Below are positions 1 to 11,644 of a stretch of DNA of 64,000 nt, piece by piece. The position numbers and the translations under genes were made by a program. This DNA comes from Neoceratodus forsteri (Eukaryota; Chordata; Ceratodontiformes; Ceratodontidae): the NCBI GenBank assembly GCA_016271365.2, contig CM057450.1, positions 1,803,896,967-1,803,960,966 on the forward strand, in the 5' to 3' direction. Below the pieces are notes generated by a model, which saw only the letters and a list, made by a program, of their open reading frames with translations, was not told where the DNA came from and searched no databases. Numbering within the stretch: position 1 is the stretch's first letter; every line of letters begins with the position of its first letter.

Positions 1-925
1 CTACTCCTGCCCAAACAAGCAAACTCTTCACACTTAGCAGATGAACTGGCTTGGATTTAATAACCTGTCTACAGTCCAGAAGAACTGAGATGGTCGACTC
101 CTCCCAGCTGCAATCTCCCTGGACAGTAAAACTGCCTTCTTGTGGGAGATTACCTTTTTGATATTCATCGTAATGAATCCTCAATGCCGGTTTGTCCTCC
201 TGACACCTGGACCTCCTCCAACATTGCTCTGGTCTTCAGCTCCCTAGGCTCCCTATCAAACCATAGGGATCCTAAGCATGAGGCTTGGGGTCATACACGA
301 GTGGATGCTACACAGTTGAAGATCCCTGGTGATCACCCATTTATAGGCTAACACTGCATTCTCTGAACCTGTCTCACTAGCTGCCAACATCTCCAAGATA
401 TCTAGTACCACCTGCAGTCCTTCTGGTCTAAGCCCTCTAAAAGAGCAGTAATGAATTGTCTCCACAGGTGGTGGACTACAAGGGAGGGGCCTCGAAGGAG
501 AATCTCACCATGCAGTGATCTGACTGGCTAACCAGATCAATGTCAAGGTTATTTACCTCATGCACCGGGAAGAAAACTAAGTTCAGAGTGCATCTGTGTT
601 GGTGAGTCGCAGAAATAATCACTTATGTGAGACCCAGTGAATCCATCAGTTGGAGGAAATCCCATCCAAAATGTGAGAATTCATCACTGATCTAGGCATT
701 GAAATCACCCAGAACAATCCATCTGGGTGACTCCATAACCCTGTCAGTGATGAAGTCTACGACTTGCCACAGGAAATCCTAATTGTGCCCTGGAGGCTGG
801 TACACCAGGAGTATCCTGCAGCCTGCACCTGGACCCCCATGCAGAGACACACATTCAGATGACAAGGTGTCCCCCACTTGGTTCACAGTGAAGTTCAGTT
901 CTTCTACTTCTACCCTGGGAATATA
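1..925 (-). pseudogene. LINE endonuclease (APE) fragment, CR1/L3-like
   Basis: Read on the minus strand this segment encodes the central and C-terminal part of an apurinic-endonuclease-like domain of a non-LTR retrotransposon. Visible blocks are VYQPPG (about 785-800), LGDFNA (about 689-706) and SDH (514-522), the usual metal and catalytic motifs in the usual order. The reading is broken by several in-frame stops and frameshifts, so no complete ORF remains. The fragment enters from the window edge, so the RT would lie outside. CR1/L3-type assignment rests on the YxPPG...LGDFN spacing and is tentative. The high-coordinate end adjoins the inverted-repeat element that starts near 926. Confidence 0.65.
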
Positions 926-1029
926 CTGTTTTCTACTGCAGTAAGGAAAGTCTAGAGAAATCAGCCTTATTTCACAACCATCTTAGATAGTCTCAACAAA
1001 TCTTTTTCATAAATCTCTTTTAAGCAATG

Positions 1030-1090
1030 ACCATATCCCAGGGACCCAATGTTTTACCCTGTTTCAGGGCTTCATCAGGGAGAATATGGT
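1030..1090 (-). ncRNA. Degenerate type I hammerhead ribozyme-like motif (left arm)
   Basis: On the minus strand the order is helix I strand ACCATAT, a short bulge, CTGATGA, helix II GCCCTG-AAA-CAGGGT (six pairs, one G-T), AAA where the core needs GAA, then AC-ATTGG-GT as a two-pair helix III, cleavage-site C, and the second helix I strand ATATGGT (seven pairs with the first). One unpaired A sits between CTGATGA and helix II. The TA before AA could be a decayed CpG from an original CG. Very short helix III is typical of hammerheads in Penelope-like elements. The G-to-A change in the core predicts an inactive copy. Confidence 0.5.
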
Positions 1091-1999
1091 CCACCTGATC
1101 CAAAAAATAAACATGAATCAAAAAAAAGTATACATGGAGAACTTGCTGTCATCTCAGCAAGTTTCCAAGTTCTCAGATATTTTTACACACAATTTAGTAA
1201 AAAGACATCAAATAATTAATATTACAAGCAGTAGTTTAAGCCAAACTTCACTAACTGAAACAGAAAGGTAGTGCTTACTTCACAAAGTACTGGCTAGTCT
1301 TCCATGCAGCAAGTATTATATTTATCTACTACAAACTAGTAACAAATCATATAGCTGTAATACTCTAAAATGATCTCAGATGCAAGGTTAGCCAGAGTAT
1401 TTAGCTTAGCACTGTGCCACAGCAGCCAAAAATCAATAACGCACCAGTGTCAGAAGCATGCTCAAAGCAAAAACAAGTGTTTCTTGTGTCCATATACAGT
1501 ATAGCTATCGCAAATCAAAGACAGTGTTGTATTTTGTACTGCACACATATTGTGCGTTGGGATTCCTTCTATTAGAGAGTGAAGTAACTACAGTATCTCC
1601 CTTTGAGTTCTCCTAGAGATTATTAAAGTCCCTTCATGCTTTCTCAGCTGTTAAACCAACCAATATATTTGCCATTAGACCAGTCTGTCATGCATTGTAA
1701 AGCCATTTAGTGTACAGAGAAATGCATGGGTCCATTTTCAGAGTGAAGCCAGCTGCTTTTTGGAATAACATTTAAAAGCCTCTAGCGTGTTATCTCTGCA
1801 GTGTCAATTATATTTTACCTCTGTTACTTGCTAATAGTGCCTGCAAAAAGAGCCAACTGACAATATATCTGTGTTATACATGCTCATTAAACAGAGCAAC
1901 CCAATACACAGTTATGAACCCAAAAAGTAACTTACTTATTTTTCTGCTTGCACTATTTTAACCCTTGCTGTGCCACATACTGCTATATCAGACCATAAT

Positions 2000-2041
2000 C
2001 CCTATATGTTCTAATTCTGTCCCTATATGTTCTAATTCTGT
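2000..2041. repeat. 21-bp unit, two perfect copies
   Basis: A 21-base unit beginning CCCTATATGTTCTAATTC is present twice in tandem without mismatch, inside the spacer of the inverted-repeat element. Recent local slippage is the simplest explanation. Confidence 0.85.
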
Positions 2042-2846
2042 CAGCAGCCTAAAGGTTAACAGTAAATAAAGTTTCCTGTATAAACATATTGTTTAGCCAA
2101 GGGAAGGTAAGTAGTCAAGATTAGCCCATTAGTTAAAGCATTGTCAGCACAGATGTAGTTTGTGTAGGCAGAATTATTAAAGCAGAAGGAATCCCAACCT
2201 ACATGTGTGAAGCATGAACTACAGCACTGTCTTTGATTTGTTTTTTCCCCTTACTCTCTTTATGCTTCTGTGCCCAGCCCCCTTCCATCCGGCCCCCTTA
2301 GCCCCACCATGCCGGCGTTCACTGGACTGACCTCTCACACTAGCGAGGTGCCAGCTAGCCGGGTGCGGAGCCTGCAAGGGGCCATCTTCATCCTGCCGGC
2401 AGGCGATTTTCTTCCTCCTTTTTCGTGATAACTACACTGTGTATGAGCAAGAGAAACATTTGCTTTTTGCTGTGAGCATGCGTCGAACACCGATGCATTA
2501 TTGATTTTTGGCTGCTGTAACACAGCGCTGAGCTAAATATTCTGGCTAATCTTGTATCTCAGATCATTTCAGTGTATTACAGCTACCATACATGATTTGT
2601 TACTAGTTTGTAGGAGCTAAATATAACCCTTGGTATACGGATGAATCTGAGTTTAGAAGCTAGCCAATACTTTGTGAAGCAAGCACTACCTTTCTGGATG
2701 TAAATAGTGAAGTCTGGCTTAAACTACTGCTTATAAGATGAATTATTTGATGTCTTTTTCCTAAATTGTATGTTAAAATATATGAGAAGTAAATTGTCCA
2801 TATGAGTACTTTTTGTTCTTTCTTGTTTATTTTTATGATCAGGTGG

Positions 2847-2910
2847 ACCATATTCTCACTGATGAAGCCTCAACAGAAAGCAGAACATTGGGTCCCTGGG
2901 CTCTCACTGC
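2847..2910 (+). ncRNA. Degenerate hammerhead ribozyme-like motif (right arm)
   Basis: This is the inverted counterpart of the motif at 1030-1090. It retains CTGATGA (about 2859-2865), an eroded helix II region, GAA (intact here) and C-ATTGG-GTC, but lacks the A that should follow GAA. Its 3' helix I strand has diverged, so ACCATAT no longer has its partner. The lesions differ from those of the left copy, consistent with independent decay of a common source motif. Predicted inactive. Confidence 0.4.
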
Positions 2911-3035
2911 CTGTGAGAAATTTATAAATAAAGATTTGCTGAGAATGTACAGGATGGTTGCAGAGTAAGGTGGATTCCTCTGGACTTTTTGTTGTGACTG
3001 GTTGTCCCCACATCAGCCCCCAACAGAGAGCAGTA

Positions 3036-3557
3036 ACTGAACTGACTACCAACATAGAGAATACACAGGGGAACCTCCTTCCTTTGACTTACCAGTAAGT
3101 AAAGGCTACCATATCTGAAGAAATGTATATTGCTTATTAATCTGTATTTATTTGGATATGCTCCATTTTAAGGCACTATAGTAAATTATTTACCCACTGT
3201 ACTATTGTGGGTGTGTCTTTATCTGCTGTTGGGCTATACTTTTCCTTGCCAATACAGTGCTAAGTCCCATAATGCCGACCTGCCCCCTCTGGCAGATGAG
3301 TTAAAATCAGCACCCAACAGTAGCTCCTCTGGGGTCCGTGACAGATTAGAGTTCGACACTTGCTCCATAACAACATGTATTTTATGCCAAAAGGGTGTAA
3401 TTTTGTGGCAAGTGGGTATCTTGTTGTACTGCTTTACCTTGCAATGTTTAGGATTATGCTCCTTTTGACATACTGTATTGCTTCTGTAAGACATATATTT
3501 TTGTAATGCTGTAATTACTGTTTAGTTTTTCTCCTCTTGAAGTATCTTCCATATCCC
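3036..3557. other. Unassigned AT-rich spacer
   Basis: There is no recognised repeat family, coding motif or RNA gene here. The open stretch at 3205-3468 has no recognisable domain and shares its span with an equally long opposite-strand frame, so I do not call it a gene. Confidence 0.5.
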
Positions 3558-3693
3558 TAGAAACATAGAAATGTGACAACAGAAGGAGACCAAAGGTCCA
3601 TCAAGTCTGTCCTTGAGATCCCAAGATCCTAGGTGATCCTGTGTCCTAGCTGGTAAATTCCCTTGCGAATTTGATTCTAGCGTACTCCTTATA

Positions 3694-6600
3694 CTAACAT
3701 ACTAACATACTAAAATGCCAGCAGAATAGGCCTAACGGTCTTTCGTGTCTGCTTGTTTGGTCAGCCCCCACCCTGGGTGCTGACCTTGCTGTCCCCTCGC
3801 CTTCTCTGGCTTCTCCCTTCCCAGTTCCGGATATTCTTGCTGCATTGGATTTTGCTTCCAGAACCCTTCCCCTGTACCTGTCCCACCCCCTCTTGAACCC
3901 CTCCACTGTCTCTGCCTCCACCAGCCCCCTAGGCAGTGCATTCCATGGCTCTACCACCCTCTCAGTGAAGTAGCACCTCCTCCTTTCTCCCCTGAATCTT
4001 CCCCCCTCCAGCTTCCACCCATGCCCTCTAGTGGCCCCTTCCTCCTTCCTTCGAAGCACCCTGACTGTTCCTCCCCTATTTACCCTCTTCATGTACCTGA
4101 AGACCTCTATCATGTCCCCCCGGTCCCTTCTCTCTTCCAATGTGTATCATTTAGCTCTGAGCCTCTCCTCATAGGTCCTGTCCCAAGCCCCCAAATCATT
4201 TTGGTTGCCCTCCTGGACCCTCTCCAGGAGGTTAATGTCCCTCTTAAGTGTGGCCTCAAAACTGCACACAGTACTCAAGGTGCGGCTCACCAAGCAGTAT
4301 ACAGAGGGAGTATCACTTCCTCCTTCTGGAGGTGATTCCCTCAGCGATGCATCCCAGCATCCTGTTGGCCTTGGCTGCCCCTCCTACAAGTCTCAGAGTT
4401 GTTCATCTTGACATCCACCACCACCCCAGGTCCCTCTCAGCCATCAATACTTGCAGCATTTCCTCTGGGTGTACACTTGGCCTGGGTTTCTGGCCCCAGA
4501 TGGAGTGCCCTTGCATTTCCTGCATTGAACCTCAGCTTCCATTTTCTAGACCATCTTTCCAGAGCCTCCAGGTCCCCTGTAGGCCACCTCCCTCCTCCCC
4601 ATCCACTACCGCCCCAGTTTCGAGTCATCTGCAAAGAGACTCATCTCACTCTTGATTCCTGTCCTTATGTCAGATAGTGGGCGTGAACAGAAGGGCCCAG
4701 GACTGATCCCTGTGGGACCCCACTAATGACCCTCCTTGGGGATGAGACTATCCCACTCAACTACTACCCTCTGGGTCCGGGTCCTGGAGCCAATTGCTAT
4801 CCATCTGATCATCTGGTTCCCACCCCATTTCCTCCCAGCTTATCCAACAGGCCCACGTGAGGAACAGAGTCAAATGCCTTGCTGAAGTCTAGAAGGGACA
4901 TCCACTGGTCTACCCAGGTCCAAGGCACTTGTCACCCAGTCATAGAACTCCACCAGGTTTGTCTGACACGATTTCCCTGGGATGAATCCATGCTGTTCAT
5001 CGTCCAGGCACCCTGACTTATCCAGGTCCCCCTAGCCTCTCCTTGACAATGCCCTCCATCACCTTGCCCACTACCGATGTCAGGCTGACAGGCCTGGAAG
5101 TTCCCTGCCACCTCCCTTCATCCCCTTGTGGATGGGCACTTATGCGCCACCTTCCAGTCCTTGGGGCACCTCACCCTGTCCTCAGAGAGATGGTATTACT
5201 GCCAGGGGTTTCGCGGACATCTGCAAGTTCCTTCAGCACTCTGGGATGTAATTTATCCGTGCCGTGCTTTCTCTGTCTTAAGGGAGCTGGAGGGCTTCCC
5301 CACTCTCTCTGCTGTGATTTCACCTCCGTACCTCTTCTCCTGCTTAGCCCTCCCCACCTGCCAGTGATGCCTCCTCTCCCCAGACCTGCCGACGGTAAGG
5401 GTCCCCCCTCCTCAGCATCTCTGTCTCCTCCATGTATGATGCAGCACCCCATTTCCCTGGTGGAAACTGAGGAAGTACTCATTTAGTACCTCAGCCTGCT
5501 CCCCGGGTCTTGTGCCTATCTCTCCCCCTGATTTAATCCCATGCTAATCTGCCCTTCACCCTTCTGCCTTTTCCCCAATGCATCTAAAGAACCCTTGTTC
5601 TCCTTCTCCACTTTTCTCCTGGCCAGGTTCTGCTCCTTCCCTTGCCTTAGCTGCCCTCACCACTCTAGTGTGGCCCTTCTAGGGCCATCAGCTCTGCATC
5701 CTCGATCCCTTCACTCCTTGAGCACTTGAATTGCTGAGCAGGCTGCTTTCTTTCCCGCACCACCCTCCTGGACCTCCCTTGGTCCACCAACAGGGCTTGG
5801 GCCCCACCACATTTTCGGTTTTACTTTTGCATTAGTGGTGCTGGTAGTATCCTGCACTCCCTCTCCTGATGATTTCCCACCTATTATCGAAGGCCCATGT
5901 CTGGACCCAATCCTATCCAAGTGCTCCCAAGGAGCCTCCATTTCGTAACACGCCTCCTGAAGTCGGTTACCTGGCCTTCCTTGTGCAGCCTCTCTACCTC
6001 CTAGGTGCAGGCAGAACCAGACTGTGGCATGGTCACCCCCCGCCACCGGGTCCTCTCACTCCAGGCTCCCCCAATCTGTCACTGTCTGCCAGGACCAGGT
6101 CCAGCCTCCATGCCTCCCTGGTCGGTCTCTCACCTGCTGAGTTAGGAACTGCTTGAAAGATATCCAACAACCTCTCGTTCCCTGGTCAGCAGAGGATGTC
6201 TAGTCTCCAGTCTGTTCCTGCATGTTTAAGTCCCCAACACCACCACTGCCTCTGCCCAGTCTGCAGTGTCTCCCAACATCTGCCACCAGACTGTCCTCCA
6301 GCTCCTCCGCCAGGCAGGGGGTCATACACCACTCCTATTTTTACCTTGCCCCCTTGTTATCAAGGTGACCCCCAATCGCCTCCACGGTTCCCTCCGCCTC
6401 CTCTCTACCCCCTATGCCAATGCAGTTTGACCATCATTGCTACCCTCCTCCCTTCCCTCCCCCTGTCCTTCCTGAACATAGTGTAACCCTCCAGGTTCAG
6501 TGGGTCCCAGTCATGTCTTGCAGTGGCTCCAAGTCTCAGTGACCGCTGCCACATCCACTGCCCTCAGTTAGCATCGCCTGAGCTTAGGCATTTTATTGCC

Positions 6601-6831
6601 CAAGCTCCTGGCATTTAGCAGGACTACCTTCCACCCTTTCCCTATAGTTCCATTTCCCCTGCTCGTGTTCCCATGGGGATTCTGTTTTCTCCTGGTCTGC
6701 ACTTTGCCAGTTGACCTTTTCCTGCAACCCTCCTGGTCCCCAAAGGGATGGAGACAGAGTCCCTCTTTTATCGGCACCCCTTTGACAGCCTTTTCTCCCA
6801 TCCCACCCCCCTTCACAAGTTTAAACCCCAC
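3694..6831 (-). pseudogene. CR1 ORF2 (endonuclease-reverse transcriptase), broken
   Basis: Minus-strand fragments in several frames give the ORF2 order. VLLNARSLGNKMPKL (about 6570-6640) is the start of the APE endonuclease. AFDSVP (about 4860-4885) is RT block 3 and FADD (4623-4634) is the RT catalytic block. RWSRKWKLRFN follows, and the C-terminal EERRDRGDMIEVFRYMK...RVVEPWNALPR region lies at 4140-3950. The product would nick target DNA and reverse-transcribe its own RNA. Many frameshifts separate the blocks, so it cannot encode a working enzyme. The catalytic FADD itself is intact. Confidence 0.75.
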
Positions 6832-6856
6832 TTTTCACCAGTGAACCCCTCTATTT

Positions 6857-7290
6857 TCAACTTAAGGATTCCCTCCTCCAAATTGAGATGTAGCTCATCT
6901 CTAGCATACAGCTCCTTATCCTCCCAGGTCTCCCCCCAGTCCCCATCAACCCATACCTCTGGCCCACACCACCCCTGAGCCACTGGTTTATCTCCCATTT
7001 TCTTTTGTGTTCCCCATCAGCCCTTGGCACTGGCAGGATTTCTGAGAAGGAAACTGTGCATCCTATGGTCATGACAGACCCTGGCAAGTAGCCCCTGATC
7101 TCTGCCTGTATCTCTAGCTTGCTAATTCCTCAATGTTATTTGTACCCAGGTGGGACCAGTATGTCTGGGGAACCCCACAACCTTTGCCAGCTGATATACC
7201 TCGTGTTTAGCCCTGTGCACTGTTAGTCCAGGGAAGCATCTTGTTCTAACTGGCCAGGCTCTCCCTCCCTATCCCACTTGATACCCCTGA
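6857..7290 (-). pseudogene. CR1 ORF1 esterase (SGNH-type) C-terminal fragment
   Basis: On the minus strand a degraded block reads HLGTNNIEEL at about 7160-7120, then LPVPRADGEHKRK and INQWL at about 7040-6985. These correspond to the GTND-like block and the LP...R..INxWL region of the SGNH/lipase-like esterase domain that many CR1 ORF1 proteins carry. The next block (H in the DGLHLN motif) is eroded (about 6880-6900). The domain is thought to act on lipids or membranes during retrotransposition; this copy is dead. Confidence 0.6.
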
Positions 7291-8475
7291 TCATAGAACT
7301 TCTGTTATGGAGCACTCTGACCACTCCTTTCTCCATTCCCCCCTTCCATGTCCCTCATCCTTTCTACAGGCCCCTCCACCCAGCTGGCTCCTTTGTTCTC
7401 CTCTCATCTGGGTGCCACATGCCACCCCTCCTTATTTACCATGGCCACCCCCTCCCTCCAATCCTATGCCTTCTCCTCCGAGTATCCTTCTGTACTCTTA
7501 CACTTCCCTCACTGCTCGCAACTGGTCCTTCTCCCCATCTGCTAACCTAGCCTGGCTCATCCTCCTTCCTTCTTGTCTCCATTTAGTTCCTCCTTGCTCG
7601 TCATGCCCCTGGCCTAAACCCTCAGCTCCCTTTACTGAATCCTCCTTGTACTTCTGGTCCTTCTCTTACCTTTCCTCCCAACTGGTCCTTCTCCTGCGTT
7701 TCCTCCCTTCTCACCCTGCCCTCCTGCTCTGATTCACTGCCCCATTCTCCTGCATTCCAGGTCCCCCTGTTCTTCCTGCTATCTGGCCCCTGCCTCCTGC
7801 CTCCCACTCCCTTTCTGTCTCTAACCACCTCTGTCGTGGCTACATCACCCCCTCATCCTTGAGCAGAAGAAGAGAATTAAGCGGTTATTGAGTGTAAGGT
7901 CTGATCCACCTCCCTGCCTTGCTTCCTTCTGTCCAGCCCGCCATCTGCCTACTTCCCTGAGAATGTTGTCCCTCCGTCCCTCTTTGTGAGGGTCCCAGTT
8001 ACCTGACTGCTTCCTTGGTAGTGTCCTTTTGGACCCCTGTGCCAGGGTCCCTATGTGACCCCTGAGTATTCTCCTGCACTCCTTTCCATGCCCCACCCCC
8101 AGTGCTTGGTGCAACCCTGGCAGGGAGATTCCAGCCACTTTCCCCAACCATACACCCCTTCCCCAGCTTTCTCTAATCCCCGCAACCTCCTCCCTAAGCT
8201 GTGCTGCTAGTGTAGCACACTGGGCAACCACCGAACTTCAAGCCCAGTCTAGTATCATGGCTGCCCACACCCTGTGCACCCACCACCCTCCCAAAGATGC
8301 TGGCCCTAATGATGTGTGGTTCCATCCCCTTCCAAATAGGTTTCCTTGGGTGAGCCACCAGGTTCCCCCTAGTCCAAGATACCCTACTGCCCTAATCAGG
8401 TCACCCAGTAATTTTAGAGACAGTCCCACTGTACACCAGTAACTCTGTTACTAGGTGCAGTACAAAACATTAAAC

Positions 8476-9299
8476 TTATAAGGGAAATGAACAACCCCTA
8501 AGCTCCTCTCTCCCAGCCTTTAATCCAACCCCAGTGGCTAGAACTACATGAGCTGCACCTGCAGCCTTTTCCCTCAATTGCAGGGCAGGTGTTCCCCATA
8601 AATTTGCAGACTTCTGGGGAGGGAGGGGTGGGGAGGGTGGTCCTGGCAAGACACCTGACTCGAGAGAGTGTATCAGCCCTGTGTCTCCCTCCAAGCCCAG
8701 TAGCCAAAGAACCAGGCCCAAGCAAATCCCACCAAATAGGTTTTAAATCAGAAGAAATAGGCCTCTACCAAGCGCAGCCTGTTACACAGTGAAACATCCA
8801 CAAAATAGGCCCACTTACAGCCATCAAATCAGTTTACAAACATCCAGCAGCCCCCAAACAATACCCTGCTAGCCCCTGGAAGTAAGAAAGAAAGAACTAA
8901 CCTACCAAGTAAAATCCACAAGAACCCTGTGAAAACAACAACAGCAGCAGCTACTGTCCTGGAACACAACTGATCCTGTCCCTTCCAGTTCTTTCTGAGA
9001 AGACAAAGCAGCTAACACCTCAACCTGATTCAGCTCTGCCTCAGTCAACTGGCTGAGTGAGACCTGGCCAGACCATTAACACCCCTCCCCCACTATGAAC
9101 TAACCTTTACAGCTAATGGAGTCAGCACAAGGAATCAAAATTCAAGTCAAAGCCCCCAAAATATGTTTGCTGCCAAAGGAAACAGGTCTCCAATTTAATC
9201 AGCTTCACTAACAACACATCAAAATAGGCTTGAAATTAACAGATATAGGTCTCCAATTCAAATAACCATCTCCAAGCAAATCCCACCAAATAGGTTTTA
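8476..9299. other. Possible CR1 5' UTR or unassigned spacer, with 28-bp direct repeat
   Basis: The segment contains several short AAATAGG(C/T) motifs and two perfect copies of a 28-base sequence starting CCAAGCAAATCCCACC at 8718-8745 and 9272-9299, 554 bases apart. The second copy directly abuts the CR1-b 3' end. No coding blocks are seen. It could be the 5' UTR of CR1-a, with the repeat as a UTR subrepeat. Confidence 0.4.
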
Positions 9300-10165
9300 T
9301 ACCAACCCCTTTTGAATACTGATACGGTCTTAGCTCCTGCCACCTCCATAGGTAGTTTGTTCCATGGCTCCACAATCCTTTCCAAGAAATAGTGCTTCCT
9401 AAGATCCCTCCTGAAATTCCCACCCTTCAGTTTCCATCCACGCCCCCTCGTGTCTGTCTGACCTGGGCGTCATGGGATTAGTTCAGCATAGGGTACTGAA
9501 TTTAAACCCCTCGTGTACTTAAAGGTTTCTATCATATCCCCCCTTTCTCTCCTAGATTCAAATGAGTACATGCTTAACGCCTCCAGCCACCCCATATATG
9601 GCAGCCCCTGAAGCCCCTGCATCATTTTGGTTGCCCTTCTCTGGTCTCTATCCTGTCCCTATCCTTCTTAAGATATGGTCTCCAAAACTGTATGCAGTAT
9701 TCCAAATGGGGTCTCACCATAGATCTGTACAGTGGAAATATCACCTCCCTGTACCTACAGTCAAATCCTCTCCCTATGCATCCCAGCATTTTGTTGGCCC
9801 TACTACAGTATATGTTGCATTGCATTGGCTGGTTTGTTTAAGGGTGTCACTAATAATGATTCCTAGATCCCCTTCCTCTTTTGAGTCACTGAGTTGGGCC
9901 CCATTTAGCCAATAGGTTGTTCTACGGTTATTCCTGCCAATATGCATCACTTTACATTTCTTGGTGTTAAATTTCAGCTGCCAGATACTAGACCATTGTT
10001 CTAACCTTTTCAAATCATTTTGTATGATTCTCACTGCTTCTTCACTGTCAACCCTTCCCCCTAATTTAGTGTTGTCTGCTAACAGTGTAATCTTGCCCTG
10101 GATACCTCCAAGAAGGGAGGGATCACTGAGATACCTAAGACTCGCCATCCTTGAAGGAAAAGAGT
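9300..10165 (-). mobile_element. CR1 LINE 3' fragment (CR1-b), different subfamily
   Basis: The minus strand encodes the late RT and C-terminal region. LLADNTKL (about 10090-10065) stands in place of the usual FADDTKL, then SIWQLKFNTKKCKVMHIG (about 9995-9942), a YRSMVRPHLEYCIQFWRPYL block (about 9735-9665), and the 3' region to about 9300. The catalytic second aspartate is lost (D to N). Wording differs from CR1-a and CR1-f, so it belongs to another CR1 subfamily. The element is 5'-truncated, as most CR1 copies are, and its 5' edge meets a plus-strand CR1 at about 10165. Confidence 0.75.
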
Positions 10166-11640
10166 AGCTCCCCCCCCCCCAGCTGCTGGAGGTCTGACTC
10201 TAAGCAAGGAAGAAGGAGACTACTGATGAATACAGAAACTTTCTGTCCCAGAACAGGAAGGGCCGGAGCTATAAGGGCGTAAAGGTAGTAGGAAAGTAGG
10301 GAGAAAAAACAAACAAAAAAAGATATATTTTTCAGTGAGTTTTCTCTCTCTCTCTCTTCTAGTTTTTATTCCCTTTCTTTTTTCTGGGGAGGACTTCTGC
10401 CACTACATACATTAAGATCAGTATAACAGGAGCAATGGACATGGTTAGTTGCCAGAGGCGTGGGACGCTTGTGTTCCGGGGACTACTATGGAGGATTCAG
10501 CACTGTCCCATGTGCAGGAACCTGAATGAGCTCCAAGCTCAGCTGGAGAAGGTGAGAAGAGAACTTGCCAGACTATACACCATCAACTTTACTGAGATAC
10601 ACCCTTCCCCAAAGGCCCGCTGACCCAGGGGGATGGAAAGTGGTGGGACAAGAAGGGAGCAGGCAGACAGACAAAGAATCTGAATCAACCAGCAGAAATT
10701 TTGACTGCAAATTGCTTAGCAGCCTTGGAGAGGATGCAGGACACAGGGGCAGAGGAAGCAGAATCTGAAGCAAACACTATGGAGGAAATAAGGGAGAATG
10801 GAGGAAAGGCTACAGAGGGACGCAAAGGAAAGCAGAGGAAAAAGAACTGAAAACAAACTCTCATTCTGGGGGACTCTATGATTAGAGGAGTCTAGTCCTG
10901 AAGAAGAATCAGGATCCCCCACAATGGAAGAGGGCTGGAAGCTCACATGGAAGTATGGGTGAAGGACCACGGCGTCTCCCAGATGGAGGGAATGTAAGTG
11001 AAAGTGCATGTCCAGGTTTTTCCACACCCCATCCATACCAGAGCACTTCAAATCCAGAAACACTGACTTGTGCAGGAGGGGGTGAGGCCAGGTTGGGTCT
11101 CACTTCCAGGCAGATTTCTGGACAGAAATCCACAAAAAAGCAAAGAGGATGTTGGGGAACCAGGTTCAATTCAACTTCAACACTTTCTGGGGCTAAATTT
11201 ATCCAACATAGGTGACAAGAAGCAACAGGCCCTCTTCCGAATTCTTTGCCTGGTGGCACAGAAAGAAATCACTGCAAACTGGTTGAAACAAACCTCCTGA
11301 CACAAGAATCCTGGATAAATACAGTAACGAATATTAGATGGATGGCGGAATTAACTGTATCTCTGAAGCTGACAGGTGATAAACATAAGGAGCTGCGGGC
11401 CAATTGAGACCGGGGGGGGTACCTTCAACGATGGAGAGATGGCAGAGGACCCACAAATAGATAGATAATAGACAAAGGTGGACTGCTGGGACATCAACAA
11501 GATGATGATGAGAGTAGGGGAGGAGGAAGTGAAGGCCAGCCACCATTGATGGATGAGAAGCTTACCCAAGATGCAGGTATTAGAAACCAATAATAGACAA
11601 AGTCCCAGCATGGATGGTCTTAAAGCTGTGCAAAGTGTGT
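10166..11640 (+). pseudogene. CR1 ORF1 region (CR1-c): zinc/coil segment plus esterase start
   Basis: The plus strand at 10435-10623 encodes a CPMCRNLNELQAQLEKVRREL segment, a Cys-containing lead into a coiled coil as in CR1 ORF1. Further on, LGDSMIRG at about 10866-10889 supplies the catalytic GDS nucleophile block of the SGNH esterase. Frames shift repeatedly afterwards and later esterase blocks are not clear. A CT-rich microsatellite (about 10343-10358) lies in the 5' part. The copy contains only the 5' part of a CR1 and stops before the L2 repeat arrays. It lies head-to-head with CR1-b. Confidence 0.6.
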
Positions 11641-11644
11641 TAAT

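Larger units (their letters stand above)
926..3035. mobile_element. Long inverted-repeat element, Penelope-like pLTR pair (candidate)
   Basis: The segment 926-1580 reappears in reverse complement at about 2180-3035. The arms align over roughly 600 bases with scattered substitutions; the right arm has an extra ~190-base GC-rich block (about 2250-2440). The central 1580-2180 is AT-rich and has no coding potential. Both arms carry the same ~60-base hammerhead-like motif (separate entries), followed on its own strand by an A+T-rich stretch; in the right arm this includes ATAAATAAAGA. Inverted long terminal repeats with hammerhead motifs are known for Penelope-like retroelements. No Penelope RT or GIY-YIG domain is present, so this would be a non-autonomous or deleted copy. 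An ordinary foldback element or an inverted duplication are alternatives. No target duplication was identified. Confidence 0.6.
3558..8475 (-). mobile_element. CR1 LINE, long but degenerate copy (CR1-a)
   Basis: On the minus strand this is a CR1 retrotransposon in the normal order: ORF1 esterase (about 7290-6857), EN start (about 6830-6570), RT (about 5250-4400) and C-terminal/3' region down to 3558. The 3' end reads as AGAAACATAGAA on the plus strand followed by TCCATCAAGTCTGTCC, the CR1 3'-UTR pattern. It is strikingly C/T-rich on the plus strand compared with other CR1 copies in the window, so many plus-strand frames stay open by composition alone. At nearly 5 kb it is the longest CR1 here. 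Its 5' boundary is uncertain; 8476-9299 may be its 5' UTR. Confidence 0.8.

Noticed and set aside
4021..8442. Many plus-strand open frames of 60-147 codons (for example 5043-5486, 7307-7732)
   Set aside because: They lie antisense to CR1-a in a C/T-rich stretch; low stop density follows from composition, and CR1 protein blocks are on the other strand.
10435..10623. Independent small zinc-finger-like gene
   Set aside because: The CPMC segment with coiled coil is the expected N-terminal part of CR1 ORF1, followed by the esterase GDS block 250 bases later.
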